DNA of 32,112 nt, taken from positions 1-32,112 of the IMG/VR virus record IMGVR_UViG_3300042197_001023; one strand, 5' to 3'. Below are positions 20,614 through 27,262 of this stretch, piece by piece; position 1 is the first letter of the stretch, and each line of letters begins with the position of its first letter. The position numbers and the translations under genes were made by a program. Under the pieces are notes generated by a model. It worked only from the letters and a program-made list of their open reading frames with translations. It did no database searches and had not been told where the DNA came from. This DNA is from a virus.

Positions 20614-20736
20614 TTAAATTATTACCAAGTTGCATATTTGTTCTTGAGTTTGTGAACCTTTTTTACTTCCAATATCTTTAAGTGGTTTGATAGAGCCATC
20701 TTTAAGTTCAATGCCGATGCGAGAACGAGTTGCCAT
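20614..20736 (-). pseudogene. Chimeric gene remnant (40 aa)
   Basis: The first 16 residues (MATRSRIGIELKDGSI) match the start of the protein at 19782 (MATRARLGLELPDGSI). The next part (KDIGSKKGSQTQE) matches residues 63-77 of the basic protein at 18549 (TDIGKQRGSQTAEPTQE), also at DNA level. It is therefore a fusion of two gene fragments, left beside CR 15 and the AT-rich cargo. It is probably non-functional. Confidence 0.65.
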
Positions 20737-20750
20737 AATGAAAAGGAGTT

Positions 20751-20780
20751 ACATTAGTGGGACACTTTAAAGACCACAAT
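20751..20780 (-). repeat. CR element 15 (degenerate), upstream of the remnant
   Basis: Variant: TGGTCTTTAAAGTGTCCC, ACTAATGTAAC. It has lost the GGGGCC part, and it heads a broken gene, consistent with decay. Confidence 0.7.
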
Positions 20781-20790
20781 AAATTTTAAA

Positions 20791-22287
20791 CTATTTTTCA
20801 TAGATCAAATCTCCAATTACTAAAACATCCAAATCACTATTGGCAAATAACCCCATAGCATCATTTATTGATCCTGCAATTGGTTTTCCACCATTATTTA
20901 ATGAAGTATTGAGCAACATGGGGATTCCTGTTATTTTTTCAAATTCATTTATTACACTATAATAGTTTGTTAGTTCAGAAGAAACTGTTTGAATTCGACA
21001 AGTGCCATCAGCATGAGTTATTGATGGAAAAGATTTTTTATCTAAAATATCCATTACATATAGCATGTAAGGAGATTTATCGTTCCAATCAAAGTATTCT
21101 GACGTTTTTTCCTCTAAAATTGATGCCCCAAATGGTCTAAAAAATTCTCTGTTTTTTACTTTCTCATTTATTATTTGTTTTCCATCATAAATTGTTGGAT
21201 CCATAAGTATGCTTCTATTTCCAAGAGCTCTTGGTCCCAACTCTCCTTTACCCTGATACCATCCAACTATTTTTCTTTGTGATAATAATTCTGCCGTCTT
21301 TTTAATCGTATAATCAGACACTATAGTTTCTGGAACTTCATCGGTTTGCCAATATGGAAATCCAGAATTATCAAATGGTTCTTGGTCAAAGTAAATTCTC
21401 AAAAATTCTACAATTCCTAAAGTTAAACCTTCATCATTACAATGAGGTAAAACATGAAAATTTGGTCTTTCTTTTTTTATTTTACTGTTAATAACTGTAT
21501 TTTGAGCTATACCACCACTATAAGATATCGTATCATTTGGTTGAGAATTATTTTTAAAGTGATCAACATAAATTTTTTCAGTTACGTTGTGGCAATAATA
21601 TACATGATCAAATATTTTTTGAAATGTTACATTTTTTTCATCTTTGCTAGTTAAAAAGTTATCTTTATCCCATAGGTCGAATAATGTTTTTAAATTATAC
21701 TTTTCATAATCAATATCTCCAGAAAATTTTCCATATGCTTTCATAGCCATTATTTTTCCGGCATGATCTAAAGAATTTCCTTTTAATCCAAAGGATTTTC
21801 CAACATCACCTAATATTCGACCTAAACTAGGATATTCCGATAAAGAGTGCTCTAAAATTTTTTTATTCTCACAAAAAATCGAGTGAGTAATGAAATCATC
21901 ACCAAATCCATCAAAAACAAATTTGTTTTTTGCATCTATCCCCAAAGGCCAATCACTTAAAGAATGTGCATAATGGTGATCTATCCTAAAAATAGGGCAT
22001 TCAAATCCAAGTAATTTAAAAATTGGTACATCAATCACTTCATACAATTTTTTTTCGTTACATTTTATATTTGGATATCGAAAACAATCCAATACTATTC
22101 CTATAGCATCTACTTTTTTTGGATCAATTTTCCATTTTTTAATTATTTTTATCCAAGAACTTAAATCGCAATATCCAAAATGTTTAATTTGATAATCTCT
22201 TTCGGGTTTATAATATTTTATATTTTTACCATCAGAATAAGTTACATTTGAATCGTGTTCACACAATCTTAATCCAATAAATTTCAT
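20791..22287 (-). CDS. Carbamoyltransferase, NodU/CmcH family (498 aa)
   Basis: An N-terminal TsaD/HypF-like domain opens with the nucleotide-binding region (HDSNVTY) and the metal-type motif DHHYAHSLSDW (about 113-123). It continues through GFGDDF and GNSLDHAGKIMAMKAYG. The C-terminal domain has GWYQGKGELGPRALGNRSIL and MLNTSLNNGGKPIAGSINDA, the family's signature. It transfers carbamoyl from carbamoyl phosphate to a sugar or antibiotic-type hydroxyl; in phages the likely target is a glycan. Full length for the family is usually 550-600, so it is short. Very AT-rich, with late promoters upstream. Confidence 0.88.
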   Translation of the reverse strand: MKFIGLRLCEHDSNVTYSDGKNIKYYKPERDYQIKHFGYCDLSSWIKIIKKWKIDPKKVDAIGIVLDCFRYPNIKCNEKKLYEVIDVPIFKLLGFECPIFRIDHHYAHSLSDWPLGIDAKNKFVFDGFGDDFITHSIFCENKKILEHSLSEYPSLGRILGDVGKSFGLKGNSLDHAGKIMAMKAYGKFSGDIDYEKYNLKTLFDLWDKDNFLTSKDEKNVTFQKIFDHVYYCHNVTEKIYVDHFKNNSQPNDTISYSGGIAQNTVINSKIKKERPNFHVLPHCNDEGLTLGIVEFLRIYFDQEPFDNSGFPYWQTDEVPETIVSDYTIKKTAELLSQRKIVGWYQGKGELGPRALGNRSILMDPTIYDGKQIINEKVKNREFFRPFGASILEEKTSEYFDWNDKSPYMLYVMDILDKKSFPSITHADGTCRIQTVSSELTNYYSVINEFEKITGIPMLLNTSLNNGGKPIAGSINDAMGLFANSDLDVLVIGDLIYEK

Positions 22288-22302
22288 AAAATTAATATTT
22301 TT

Positions 22303-22327
22303 TATTTATCAATTAATTTATATTTAT
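22303..22327 (-). promoter_or_regulatory. Two late-promoter cores before the carbamoyltransferase
   Basis: ATAAATA occurs at 22303-22309 and 22321-22327 on the minus strand, the nearer one 16 bp before the ATG. The region is AT-rich, so one may be chance. Confidence 0.55.
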
Positions 22328-22461
22328 TAAAAATCATATTCAGCGTTCAAAAGAGTATCAAAGGATTGATCATCAAACTGATCGTCAAACTCCTTAAACT
22401 CTGGGAGATCATAGATCTCACCAGGAGCATCTGCGATTTCGGACCAAAGTTCGTCGTACAT
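22327..22461 (-). CDS. Small acidic hypothetical protein (44 aa)
   Basis: MYDELWSEIADAPGEIYDLP, EFKEFDDQFDDQSFDTLLNA. The true start is this internal Met: a longer reading to 22518 only translates CR 16. Strongly acidic; DNA-mimic or protein-binding roles are possible but not shown. Confidence 0.6.
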   Translation of the reverse strand: MYDELWSEIADAPGEIYDLPEFKEFDDQFDDQSFDTLLNAEYDF

Positions 22462-22474
22462 AGTTGCGTTGCTT

Positions 22475-22506
22475 ACACTAAAGGAACAATTTAAAGGACC
22501 CAAGTT
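22475..22506 (-). repeat. CR element 16, upstream of the 22461 gene
   Basis: Variant: TTGGGTCCTTTAAATTGTTCC, TTTAGT, GTAAGCA. It keeps the spacing to the -10-like hexamer. Confidence 0.78.
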
Positions 22507-22507
22507 A

Positions 22508-22645
22508 CTAACAGTCATAAACTTTGTAATTAGATAAAAGTTTAATTTGTTCTTGGAGTTGTAGAATCTCTTGCTGTTGTGATGTAATCTTTTGTTGCAA
22601 TTCAGTGATGCGTCCTTGATATTGAAACTTAAGTTGGTTAATCAT
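22508..22645 (-). CDS. Coiled-coil peptide (45 aa)
   Basis: MINQLKFQYQGRITELQQKI, TSQQQEILQLQEQIKLLSNY, KVYDC: a single Gln-rich amphipathic helix with leucine heptads. A GTG start 10 codons upstream (22675) would overlap the previous stop as GTGA and is an equal candidate. Confidence 0.6.
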   Translation of the reverse strand: MINQLKFQYQGRITELQQKITSQQQEILQLQEQIKLLSNYKVYDC

Positions 22646-22671
22646 TCTATTAGAGTGTTCTACGTTTTGTG

Positions 22672-22911
22672 TCACGTCGTAAATGCCTCAACGACACTGG
22701 ATTCTATATCTTCAGCAAGAGGATAAGTTCTTGCATTGACTACTTTTTCACGAAGATTTACATAAAAATCTTCATTCATTCCATCATCATATTCTTTAAT
22801 CAAATCAAAACATTCATCATCATCCTCTGCAATCACATTCCAGATTCCACCATATTCTGAACGGGGAAAGTTTGCAAAGTGATCAACGATGTAAAGAAAC
22901 TTTTGTGCCAT
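22672..22911 (-). CDS. Conserved cyanophage hypothetical protein (79 aa)
   Basis: MAQKFLYIVDHFANFPRSEY, GGIWNVIAEDDDECFDLIKE follows a cyanophage family (KFLYIVDxxxxFPxSEYGG, VIAExDDEC). The end ESSVVEAFTT is also typical. Function unknown. It has its own sigma70 promoter and also follows the CR 17 gene. Confidence 0.75.
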   Translation of the reverse strand: MAQKFLYIVDHFANFPRSEYGGIWNVIAEDDDECFDLIKEYDDGMNEDFYVNLREKVVNARTYPLAEDIESSVVEAFTT

Positions 22912-22934
22912 TTGTTTTTGTAAGTTACTCCTTA

Positions 22935-22963
22935 ATTTTAATGTGAAATGATGCGATTGTCAA
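22935..22963 (-). promoter_or_regulatory. Sigma70 early promoter for the 22911 gene
   Basis: Minus strand: TTGACA (22958-22963), 17 bp, TAAAAT (22935-22940). The -35 box touches the stop of the upstream gene. Confidence 0.72.
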
Positions 22964-23107
22964 TTAAATGAACTCCGCAAGAATGTAGTCTACTGGAACT
23001 TGATACTTTTCAGCAAGTTCATTAACTTCTTTCCAGAAGTTATCATCGTTTTCATTTGCCCTTTCTATTGCGTGCTGAACAAAAAGGTCAATCGTTTCGT
23101 CACTCAT
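22964..23107 (-). CDS. Small acidic hypothetical protein (47 aa)
   Basis: MSDETIDLFVQHAIERANEN, DDNFWKEVNELAEKYQVPVD, YILAEFI. All helical. An ATG four codons earlier (METS) lies in the CR 17 flank. Confidence 0.62.
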   Translation of the reverse strand: MSDETIDLFVQHAIERANENDDNFWKEVNELAEKYQVPVDYILAEFI

Positions 23108-23116
23108 TGAAGTCTC

Positions 23117-23149
23117 CATACACATAAAGAACAATTTCAAGGCCCCAGT
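23117..23149 (-). repeat. CR element 17, heads the 23107-22508 unit
   Basis: Variant: CTGGGGCCTTGAAA core intact, TTGTTCT, TTATGT, GTATGGAG. Confidence 0.82.
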
Positions 23150-23167
23150 AATTTTTTTGGAGTCTTT

Positions 23168-23356
23168 TTATTTTTCAGACTCTTTTATAAGTTTGACTTG
23201 ATTCCAATCATCTTTGTACACCAAGACACAAACATCATTTGCTCGATTATTTCCGATGCTAACGCAAATTGAGATGTATTCGTTACAAACAAAACGAACT
23301 TCACCTATCCAACGATTATATTGAACAATAATACCTTTGGCGAAGGAAGGTTTCAT
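23168..23356 (-). CDS. Conserved small protein (62 aa)
   Basis: MKPSFAKGIIVQYNRWIGEV, RFVCNEYISICVSIG, DVCVLVYKDDWNQVKLIKES. The WIGxVRFV strand pair with a terminal VCxLVYxxDWxxVxLIKES is a familiar cyanophage small beta-barrel-like pattern. Function unknown. Confidence 0.7.
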   Translation of the reverse strand: MKPSFAKGIIVQYNRWIGEVRFVCNEYISICVSIGNNRANDVCVLVYKDDWNQVKLIKESEK

Positions 23357-23388
23357 ACATTGAAGATATTTGTTTAATATCTATGTTT

Positions 23389-23601
23389 TTATTTTGTAAT
23401 AATTTCCCAATGATCATCACCACTTTCGGGTATCCAAAAGAAGTATCTTTTATTGATTGATGCTAAGAACAATTTACCATCTTTGCGATTTTCTACTTCA
23501 CAACTATGAAGTCCATCCATCATATTTGCAAATCTATTTTTTGCCTTACTTGACTTTGGTTGAACGCAAATAAACTCTTTTTTAGTCACGGTTTTAGTCA
23601 T
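23389..23601 (-). CDS. Small hypothetical protein (70 aa)
   Basis: I chose the start MTKTVTKKEFICVQPKSSKA because a longer reading to 23640 only translates CR 18. It ends YFFWIPESGDDHWEIITK. Basic start, aromatic end; no known family. Confidence 0.62.
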   Translation of the reverse strand: MTKTVTKKEFICVQPKSSKAKNRFANMMDGLHSCEVENRKDGKLFLASINKRYFFWIPESGDDHWEIITK

Positions 23602-23603
23602 TT

Positions 23604-23634
23604 CATTAAAAGAACAATTTAAAGGCCCCAGATT
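23604..23634 (-). repeat. CR element 18, the last copy
   Basis: Variant: CTGGGGCCTTTAAATTGTTC, TTTTAATGAAATG. The used ATG (23601) is the second one, 5 nt beyond the vestigial ATG. No further copy is seen to the right end of the window. Confidence 0.82.
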
Positions 23635-23797
23635 AACCACCCTTTTCTCTTAAACTTCTTACAAGATACTCAGTAAATGCTTCCATCTTTTGTGGCGCAA
23701 CTTGTGAAATGTCGTGATTGATTGCATCTTTAAGTGCCTCCATTTCGTTCCACTCAAAATCAGTAAGTTTGTCTTTATTTCTTGATGAAAGTGTCAT
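23633..23797 (-). CDS. Small helical hypothetical protein (54 aa)
   Basis: MTLSSRNKDKLTDFEWNEME, ALKDAINHDISQVAPQKMEA, FTEYLVRSLREKGG. Its stop overlaps the edge of CR 18. No known domain. Confidence 0.62.
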   Translation of the reverse strand: MTLSSRNKDKLTDFEWNEMEALKDAINHDISQVAPQKMEAFTEYLVRSLREKGG

Positions 23798-23890
23798 AGT
23801 TTTGTTCCCGAATACCCCAATATGTTAGCATATCAATATAAATTATCTATAAATTTAATAATCTCTTCGGGATTGCTTTACAATTCTTAA

Positions 23891-24115
23891 TTACCCATTA
23901 AAGAATGGTCCAAAAGAACCACTACCGCCAGATTTTCGACTTTCAAGCATATCCATCAGTTCTTCAATCTTCTTGCACTGCTCCATATCAAGAAGAAGTT
24001 GAGAAAGTTGTTTTACAACTAAAGGATTTTCGTTGGTTGCAGCACTTTTGATTGCGGCACGAAGATGCGACTCTGCTTCTAAAAGATGGTCCAGTGTTTG
24101 TTTTGATAACGCCAT
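23891..24115 (-). CDS. Conserved cyanophage hypothetical protein (74 aa)
   Basis: MALSKQTLDHLLEAESHLRA, AIKSAATNE, LLDMEQCKKIEELMDMLESR, then SGSFGPFFNG. The LLxAESxxRxAxKxAAxNE opening and Gly/Phe end are typical of a short helical cyanophage family. Last gene of the long coupled train starting far to the right. It begins one base from the upstream stop. Confidence 0.72.
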   Translation of the reverse strand: MALSKQTLDHLLEAESHLRAAIKSAATNENPLVVKQLSQLLLDMEQCKKIEELMDMLESRKSGGSGSFGPFFNG

Positions 24116-24609
24116 TAAACTTTCCTCAAAAGATAAGAACCATCCCCTCTATCAACCCACTCAACTTTATCCCCTTCTTTGAGATTTGCTGCTTCAAGTA
24201 AATCATCGGGGAAAGATACAAAATATTCACCACTTGGACCATCCATTTCAACAGGAAGTTGCCATCTTACTACTTTGTCTTCTTTTTTATTTGCAACTTG
24301 ATACTCTAAGTCACTGTGTCCCCAAGGACGCATACCATCATCTTTTCCTTCATAATACTCTCTTTCACTCAAAACTTCTTTTACATAATCATCATATGCC
24401 TCAATATGTCCCTTACCATTACCATTCAGCAATGCAAGAAGTTCATAACAACGACCAGTATGATGCTTGAAGTAATAATACTCTTCATTCACAACACCTT
24501 TGATAGTATCATAGATTTCTTGTGGTGATACTTCCGCAGAAATCAAAGCATCCCTAACCCAAGTGTTTAGTTGTTGAAGAGAATGTTTTTTGTAATCAAA
24601 GTCAGTCAT
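24115..24609 (-). CDS. Conserved protein with AbrB-like C-terminus (164 aa)
   Basis: The N-terminal 60 residues (MTDFDYKKHSLQQLNTWVRD, SAEVSPQEIYDTIKGVV, CYELLALLNG) follow a cyanophage family. The C-terminal part (FVSFPDDLLEAANLKEGDKV, EWVDRGDGSYLLRKV) looks like a SpoVT/AbrB strand-loop unit. Such a fusion could be a DNA-binding regulator; this is inference. The start is the Met that follows the upstream stop. Confidence 0.68.
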   Translation of the reverse strand: MTDFDYKKHSLQQLNTWVRDALISAEVSPQEIYDTIKGVVNEEYYYFKHHTGRCYELLALLNGNGKGHIEAYDDYVKEVLSEREYYEGKDDGMRPWGHSDLEYQVANKKEDKVVRWQLPVEMDGPSGEYFVSFPDDLLEAANLKEGDKVEWVDRGDGSYLLRKV

Positions 24610-24611
24610 AA

Positions 24612-24860
24612 TTAAAACCAAGAACCTTTGAGTGATTTGTGAGATTGCTTCATTGCCTTATAGAGTTTTTTAATTTCTTGATAGGCATTTTCTGCTGTCA
24701 TCTTACCACCGATTGCCATATTCGTCAAGTAAGAGACGTGATGTGAAAAGTTGTTTAAGTTGTTAATTGTAGCAATATCTAGAAAACTCATATCAGCATC
24801 TGGGTTCATTGGAGGAGTTGGATACAAGAACTCCTCTTTCACTTGTTTTGATGTAGTCAT
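24612..24860 (-). CDS. Conserved small protein (82 aa)
   Basis: MTTSKQVKEEFLYPTPPMNP, SFLDIATINNLNNFSHHVSY, LTNMAIGGKMTAENAYQEIK, KLYKAMKQSHKSL. Helical after residue 25. A cyanophage pattern of unknown function. ATG near the TAA of the gene before. Confidence 0.65.
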   Translation of the reverse strand: MTTSKQVKEEFLYPTPPMNPDADMSFLDIATINNLNNFSHHVSYLTNMAIGGKMTAENAYQEIKKLYKAMKQSHKSLKGSWF

Positions 24861-25120
24861 TTATTACCAAGATTAAATTGATTTATAGTATAAGGTTCTA
24901 CTGCTAAAATGTCAATACGAGCATCAACTGCATCAATTTGATTTGAGAGTTCATATAAGCAATTGCTTGTTTCTATATTTTCTTCTTCTAGATTTTTAAT
25001 ATCTAAAAGTAATGACTGATACTTTTCTTCCAGTTCAACAATTTTTGCGTACAGGTCAGTATTTTCAATTATTGGCTTTTTAGACGGTGCGATAATCCAT
25101 TTTACAAATTTAATAATCAT
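24857..25120 (-). CDS. Coiled-coil hypothetical protein (87 aa)
   Basis: A short hydrophobic/basic N-terminus (MIIKFVKWIIAPSKK) may bind membrane. It is followed by a long heptad helix (LYAKIVELEEKYQSLLLDIK, NLEEENIETSNCLYELSNQI). ATGA-type overlaps on both sides. Confidence 0.65.
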   Translation of the reverse strand: MIIKFVKWIIAPSKKPIIENTDLYAKIVELEEKYQSLLLDIKNLEEENIETSNCLYELSNQIDAVDARIDILAVEPYTINQFNLGNK

Positions 25121-25347
25121 TTTTTTAAGTTTCTTAATTCACTTTGAACATAAAGCATCTCATCTTGCAATCTAATAATTCTTTCGTCAAAAGATTTAAT
25201 CCATTCAATAATCATATAATTTTCTCCAGTGTCATCATTCTTAACTGTGTAATAATAATCGTTTCTATCTTCTTTTTCATATGGATATAGTCTTGCTTCC
25301 CAATCGGAAACTATTTGCCACAACACTATTCTGATTTTTCTCCACAT
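25117..25347 (-). CDS. Small hypothetical protein with coiled-coil end (76 aa)
   Basis: MWRKIRIVLWQIVSDWEARL, YPYEKEDRNDYYYTVKNDDT, a strand, then a helix DERIIRLQDEMLYVQSELRN. With the gene after it (24857), it forms a coupled pair of heptad-rich proteins that may associate. Confidence 0.65.
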   Translation of the reverse strand: MWRKIRIVLWQIVSDWEARLYPYEKEDRNDYYYTVKNDDTGENYMIIEWIKSFDERIIRLQDEMLYVQSELRNLKK

Positions 25348-25496
25348 TAGAGTATCCCAATAGATTTAAGATAACGACGATATGCCATGTAACGTCCCAG
25401 AGATGGTTGTCCTGGAACATCTAATTGGTGGCAGATTTCACAATACATTAGAAACTCATACCACGGAGTTGTTTCATCCAGAACGTGATAATTCAT
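25347..25496 (-). CDS. Conserved small protein (49 aa)
   Basis: MNYHVLDETTPWYEFLMYCE, ICHQLDVPGQPSLGRYMAYR, RYLKSIGIL. The STPWYEFLMxCExxHQxDxPGxPSLGRY pattern is shared by cyanophage proteins. Starts and stops overlap neighbours (ATGA, TAATG). Confidence 0.7.
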   Translation of the reverse strand: MNYHVLDETTPWYEFLMYCEICHQLDVPGQPSLGRYMAYRRYLKSIGIL

Positions 25497-25666
25497 AGGA
25501 GTTCTTTCCAAAATCCATCACCTTTTTGCAGTGCTAATGATACTGTTGTATGCTCTCTTGCGTGTCTGTCAAGGTCATTTTCTTTAAAGTAAATGTTAGA
25601 CCTTTCAACAGCACATTTAAAGATATTAGCCCACATCTGTTGATGTGGTGTCAGTCTGAGTTTCAT
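25493..25666 (-). CDS. Small basic hypothetical protein (57 aa)
   Basis: MKLRLTPHQQMWANIFKCAV, ERSNIYFKENDLDRHAREHT, TVSLALQKGDGFWKELL. Helical. It overlaps the 3' end of the gene before it by 41 bp in another frame. Confidence 0.6.
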   Translation of the reverse strand: MKLRLTPHQQMWANIFKCAVERSNIYFKENDLDRHAREHTTVSLALQKGDGFWKELL

Positions 25667-25754
25667 AGAGTTGTTTAAGTGCTTCTATAACTTCTTGAGT
25701 TTCTTCCCACTCCCAAGTATTACCATTTTTGTCAACGAAAATACGTGTTGTCAT
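25626..25754 (-). CDS. Conserved small protein (42 aa)
   Basis: MTTRIFVDKNGNTWEWEETQ, EVIEALKQLYETQTDTTSTD. The TRIFVDKNGxTWEWEETxEV start is a known small cyanophage pattern: beta hairpin plus helix. The last 13 codons overlap the next gene. Confidence 0.68.
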   Translation of the reverse strand: MTTRIFVDKNGNTWEWEETQEVIEALKQLYETQTDTTSTDVG

Positions 25755-25966
25755 AATTTTCCTTCAATAACTGAACTATAAGTCACTTCATTAGATTTGT
25801 CAAACGCACTCTCTTGGTTTTGTTTCAAATACCAACGAGTTGCAGTAACACATTGTTCTTCACTAAGAGATGTAACCAACCCCTTACCTTCTTTATCATA
25901 ACTATCCCACGTTCCCCACTTCTTTTGCTCCACATAGAAAGCATCATCATACAGTTGTTTTTCCAT
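25751..25966 (-). CDS. Conserved small protein (71 aa)
   Basis: MEKQLYDDAFYVEQKKWGTW, DSYDKEGKGLVTSLSEEQCV, TATRWYLKQNQE, ending VIEGKL. The WDSYDKEGKGLxTSLxEEQC element is conserved in cyanophages; the function is unknown. ATGA overlap downstream. Confidence 0.72.
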   Translation of the reverse strand: MEKQLYDDAFYVEQKKWGTWDSYDKEGKGLVTSLSEEQCVTATRWYLKQNQESAFDKSNEVTYSSVIEGKL

Positions 25967-26108
25967 AATGATTTAATTGTCGTTTGAGTTCTACTTGAAT
26001 TGAAATGAGATGACTATACATAAACTTTTCATATTCATTATCTTTGAGCAAATTGACAAGATTATCAATCTGCATCAGTCCCAGAATAAGTTTTGTTTGT
26101 TCAGTCAT
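25947..26108 (-). CDS. Conserved small helical protein (53 aa)
   Basis: MTEQTKLILGLMQIDNLVNL, LKDNEYEKFMYSHLISIQVE, LKRQLNHYGKTTV. The LLxDNEYExFMYSHLIxxQVELxRQL part is a cyanophage family. It overlaps the start of the next gene by 20 bp. Confidence 0.7.
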   Translation of the reverse strand: MTEQTKLILGLMQIDNLVNLLKDNEYEKFMYSHLISIQVELKRQLNHYGKTTV

Positions 26109-26259
26109 TTCTTACGCTTTGTAGTGCAAGCAAAGTTTCAATTGGTATCCACGCTGGATTTTCTTTTGCGAACTGAACCTGAACCTCTGTTACTTTTTGG
26201 TTTAGGTGTTTGCTCCACACTTCTCTTGTTCCCTTTACTGGGTGAAACGGGTTCTCCAT
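26101..26259 (-). CDS. Small hypothetical protein in overlap (52 aa)
   Basis: MENPFHPVKGTREVWSKHLN, QKVTEVQVQFAKENPAWIPI, ETLLALQSVRND. It overlaps the previous gene by 122 bp in another frame. Its composition is protein-like and its end overlaps the start of the next gene, which argues that it is real, but the long overlap lowers certainty. Confidence 0.5.
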   Translation of the reverse strand: MENPFHPVKGTREVWSKHLNQKVTEVQVQFAKENPAWIPIETLLALQSVRND

Positions 26260-26422
26260 CACGATAATCAATTTTAATAGTTCTCTCATCCAGTTTATAC
26301 CTTTCTAAGTATTTTTGCAAGTGTTCTTCACATTCAAACCAACAGATTGTCGTGTTCTTCTTTTCACCAAATTCAAGACGAATGGAAAATGTATTATACG
26401 GAAATAGAAAATTTTCAATCAT
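26138..26422 (-). CDS. Conserved hypothetical protein (94 aa)
   Basis: MIENFLFPYNTFSIRLEFGE, KKNTTICWFECEEHLQKYLE, RYKLDE follow a cyanophage pattern. A basic, disordered tail (SKGNKRSVEQTPKPKSNRGS, GSVRKRKSS) follows. Function unknown. It is the first gene after the AT-rich glycosyltransferase. Confidence 0.7.
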   Translation of the reverse strand: MIENFLFPYNTFSIRLEFGEKKNTTICWFECEEHLQKYLERYKLDERTIKIDYRDGEPVSPSKGNKRSVEQTPKPKSNRGSGSVRKRKSSVDTN

Positions 26423-26438
26423 GTTAATAATATTATAC

Positions 26439-27260
26439 TCAACAATAAAATATTTTATTGTTTTTTAAAGAATTTGACAAACAGATAGATGTGTCATATA
26501 CATCAAAATTTCTCCACATTTGATCATAATTATTAGTTTTTTCAAATCCCAAAGAACTTATATCACCTGCCTTCGAGGATTTTTTTATTGCTACTATCTC
26601 TTCACTAGAATCCAAAAAAAATCCTAAAAATTTTTTTTTGTCGTATCCAAAAATTTCAAATTTATCAATGAATTCTTTATCAAAATATTTTTGAGGATGA
26701 AAATGACACAATTGACCGGTTGTAGCAATATTTAAATTTGGTTTAGATAAACATATTGATCTGCCCAAAACAGTTGTAGCTGTTACATCTATACTACATA
26801 CCCCATAATATTCTTCCCTACAATGCAACTTAATTAAATTAATAGCATTCTCCAATGGTTTTGATTTTGGTTGAGAATATATAATTCCATTGTGAACAGC
26901 CCATGATTGCATTGACGCTCTGGGATTGTCACGAAAAGCAAAAAATTCTAATGAATCATGAGGTGTAATTTTGTTTACAAAATAAGTATTCAAGTCCGCA
27001 TAAATTCCACCATAAAGGTACAAGAGGCAATATCTTGCTAAATCTGCCTTACACGCGAAAGGTTTTAGTTTTTTATAACAAAGAAAAACTTCTTCATCAA
27101 AATATTTTTTAATTATCTCTTCTATTTCTTCTCCAGAATAAAGATGATATTTTTCATTTGGATATAACTTTTTTATTTGCTCATAACAAAAAATGTGAAA
27201 ATCGGGGAAAGTGCTTGGGAGTTTTTTTGTTTCATTAATTAATATTTGATGTATTATCAT
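26439..27260 (-). CDS. GT32-like glycosyltransferase (273 aa)
   Basis: The core LKPFACKADLARYCLLYLYG followed by GIYADLN (about 65-92) is the OCH1/capsular-sugar type motif. The second Asp of the DxD pair is replaced by Asn (D-L-N), as in few relatives, so activity is uncertain. The N-terminus MIIHQILINETKKLP fits IPxIIHQIW-type starts. Strongly AT-rich beside its neighbours, so probably acquired. It may modify phage or host glycans together with the carbamoyltransferase. Confidence 0.75.
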   Translation of the reverse strand: MIIHQILINETKKLPSTFPDFHIFCYEQIKKLYPNEKYHLYSGEEIEEIIKKYFDEEVFLCYKKLKPFACKADLARYCLLYLYGGIYADLNTYFVNKITPHDSLEFFAFRDNPRASMQSWAVHNGIIYSQPKSKPLENAINLIKLHCREEYYGVCSIDVTATTVLGRSICLSKPNLNIATTGQLCHFHPQKYFDKEFIDKFEIFGYDKKKFLGFFLDSSEEIVAIKKSSKAGDISSLGFEKTNNYDQMWRNFDVYDTSICLSNSLKNNKIFYC

Positions 27261-27262
27261 AT

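Noticed and set aside
22475-23640. Longer proteins starting TVSNLGPLNCSF or VNLGPLNCSF (also at 10476).
   Set aside because: These N-termini are translations of the CR repeat. The true starts are the later Met residues.
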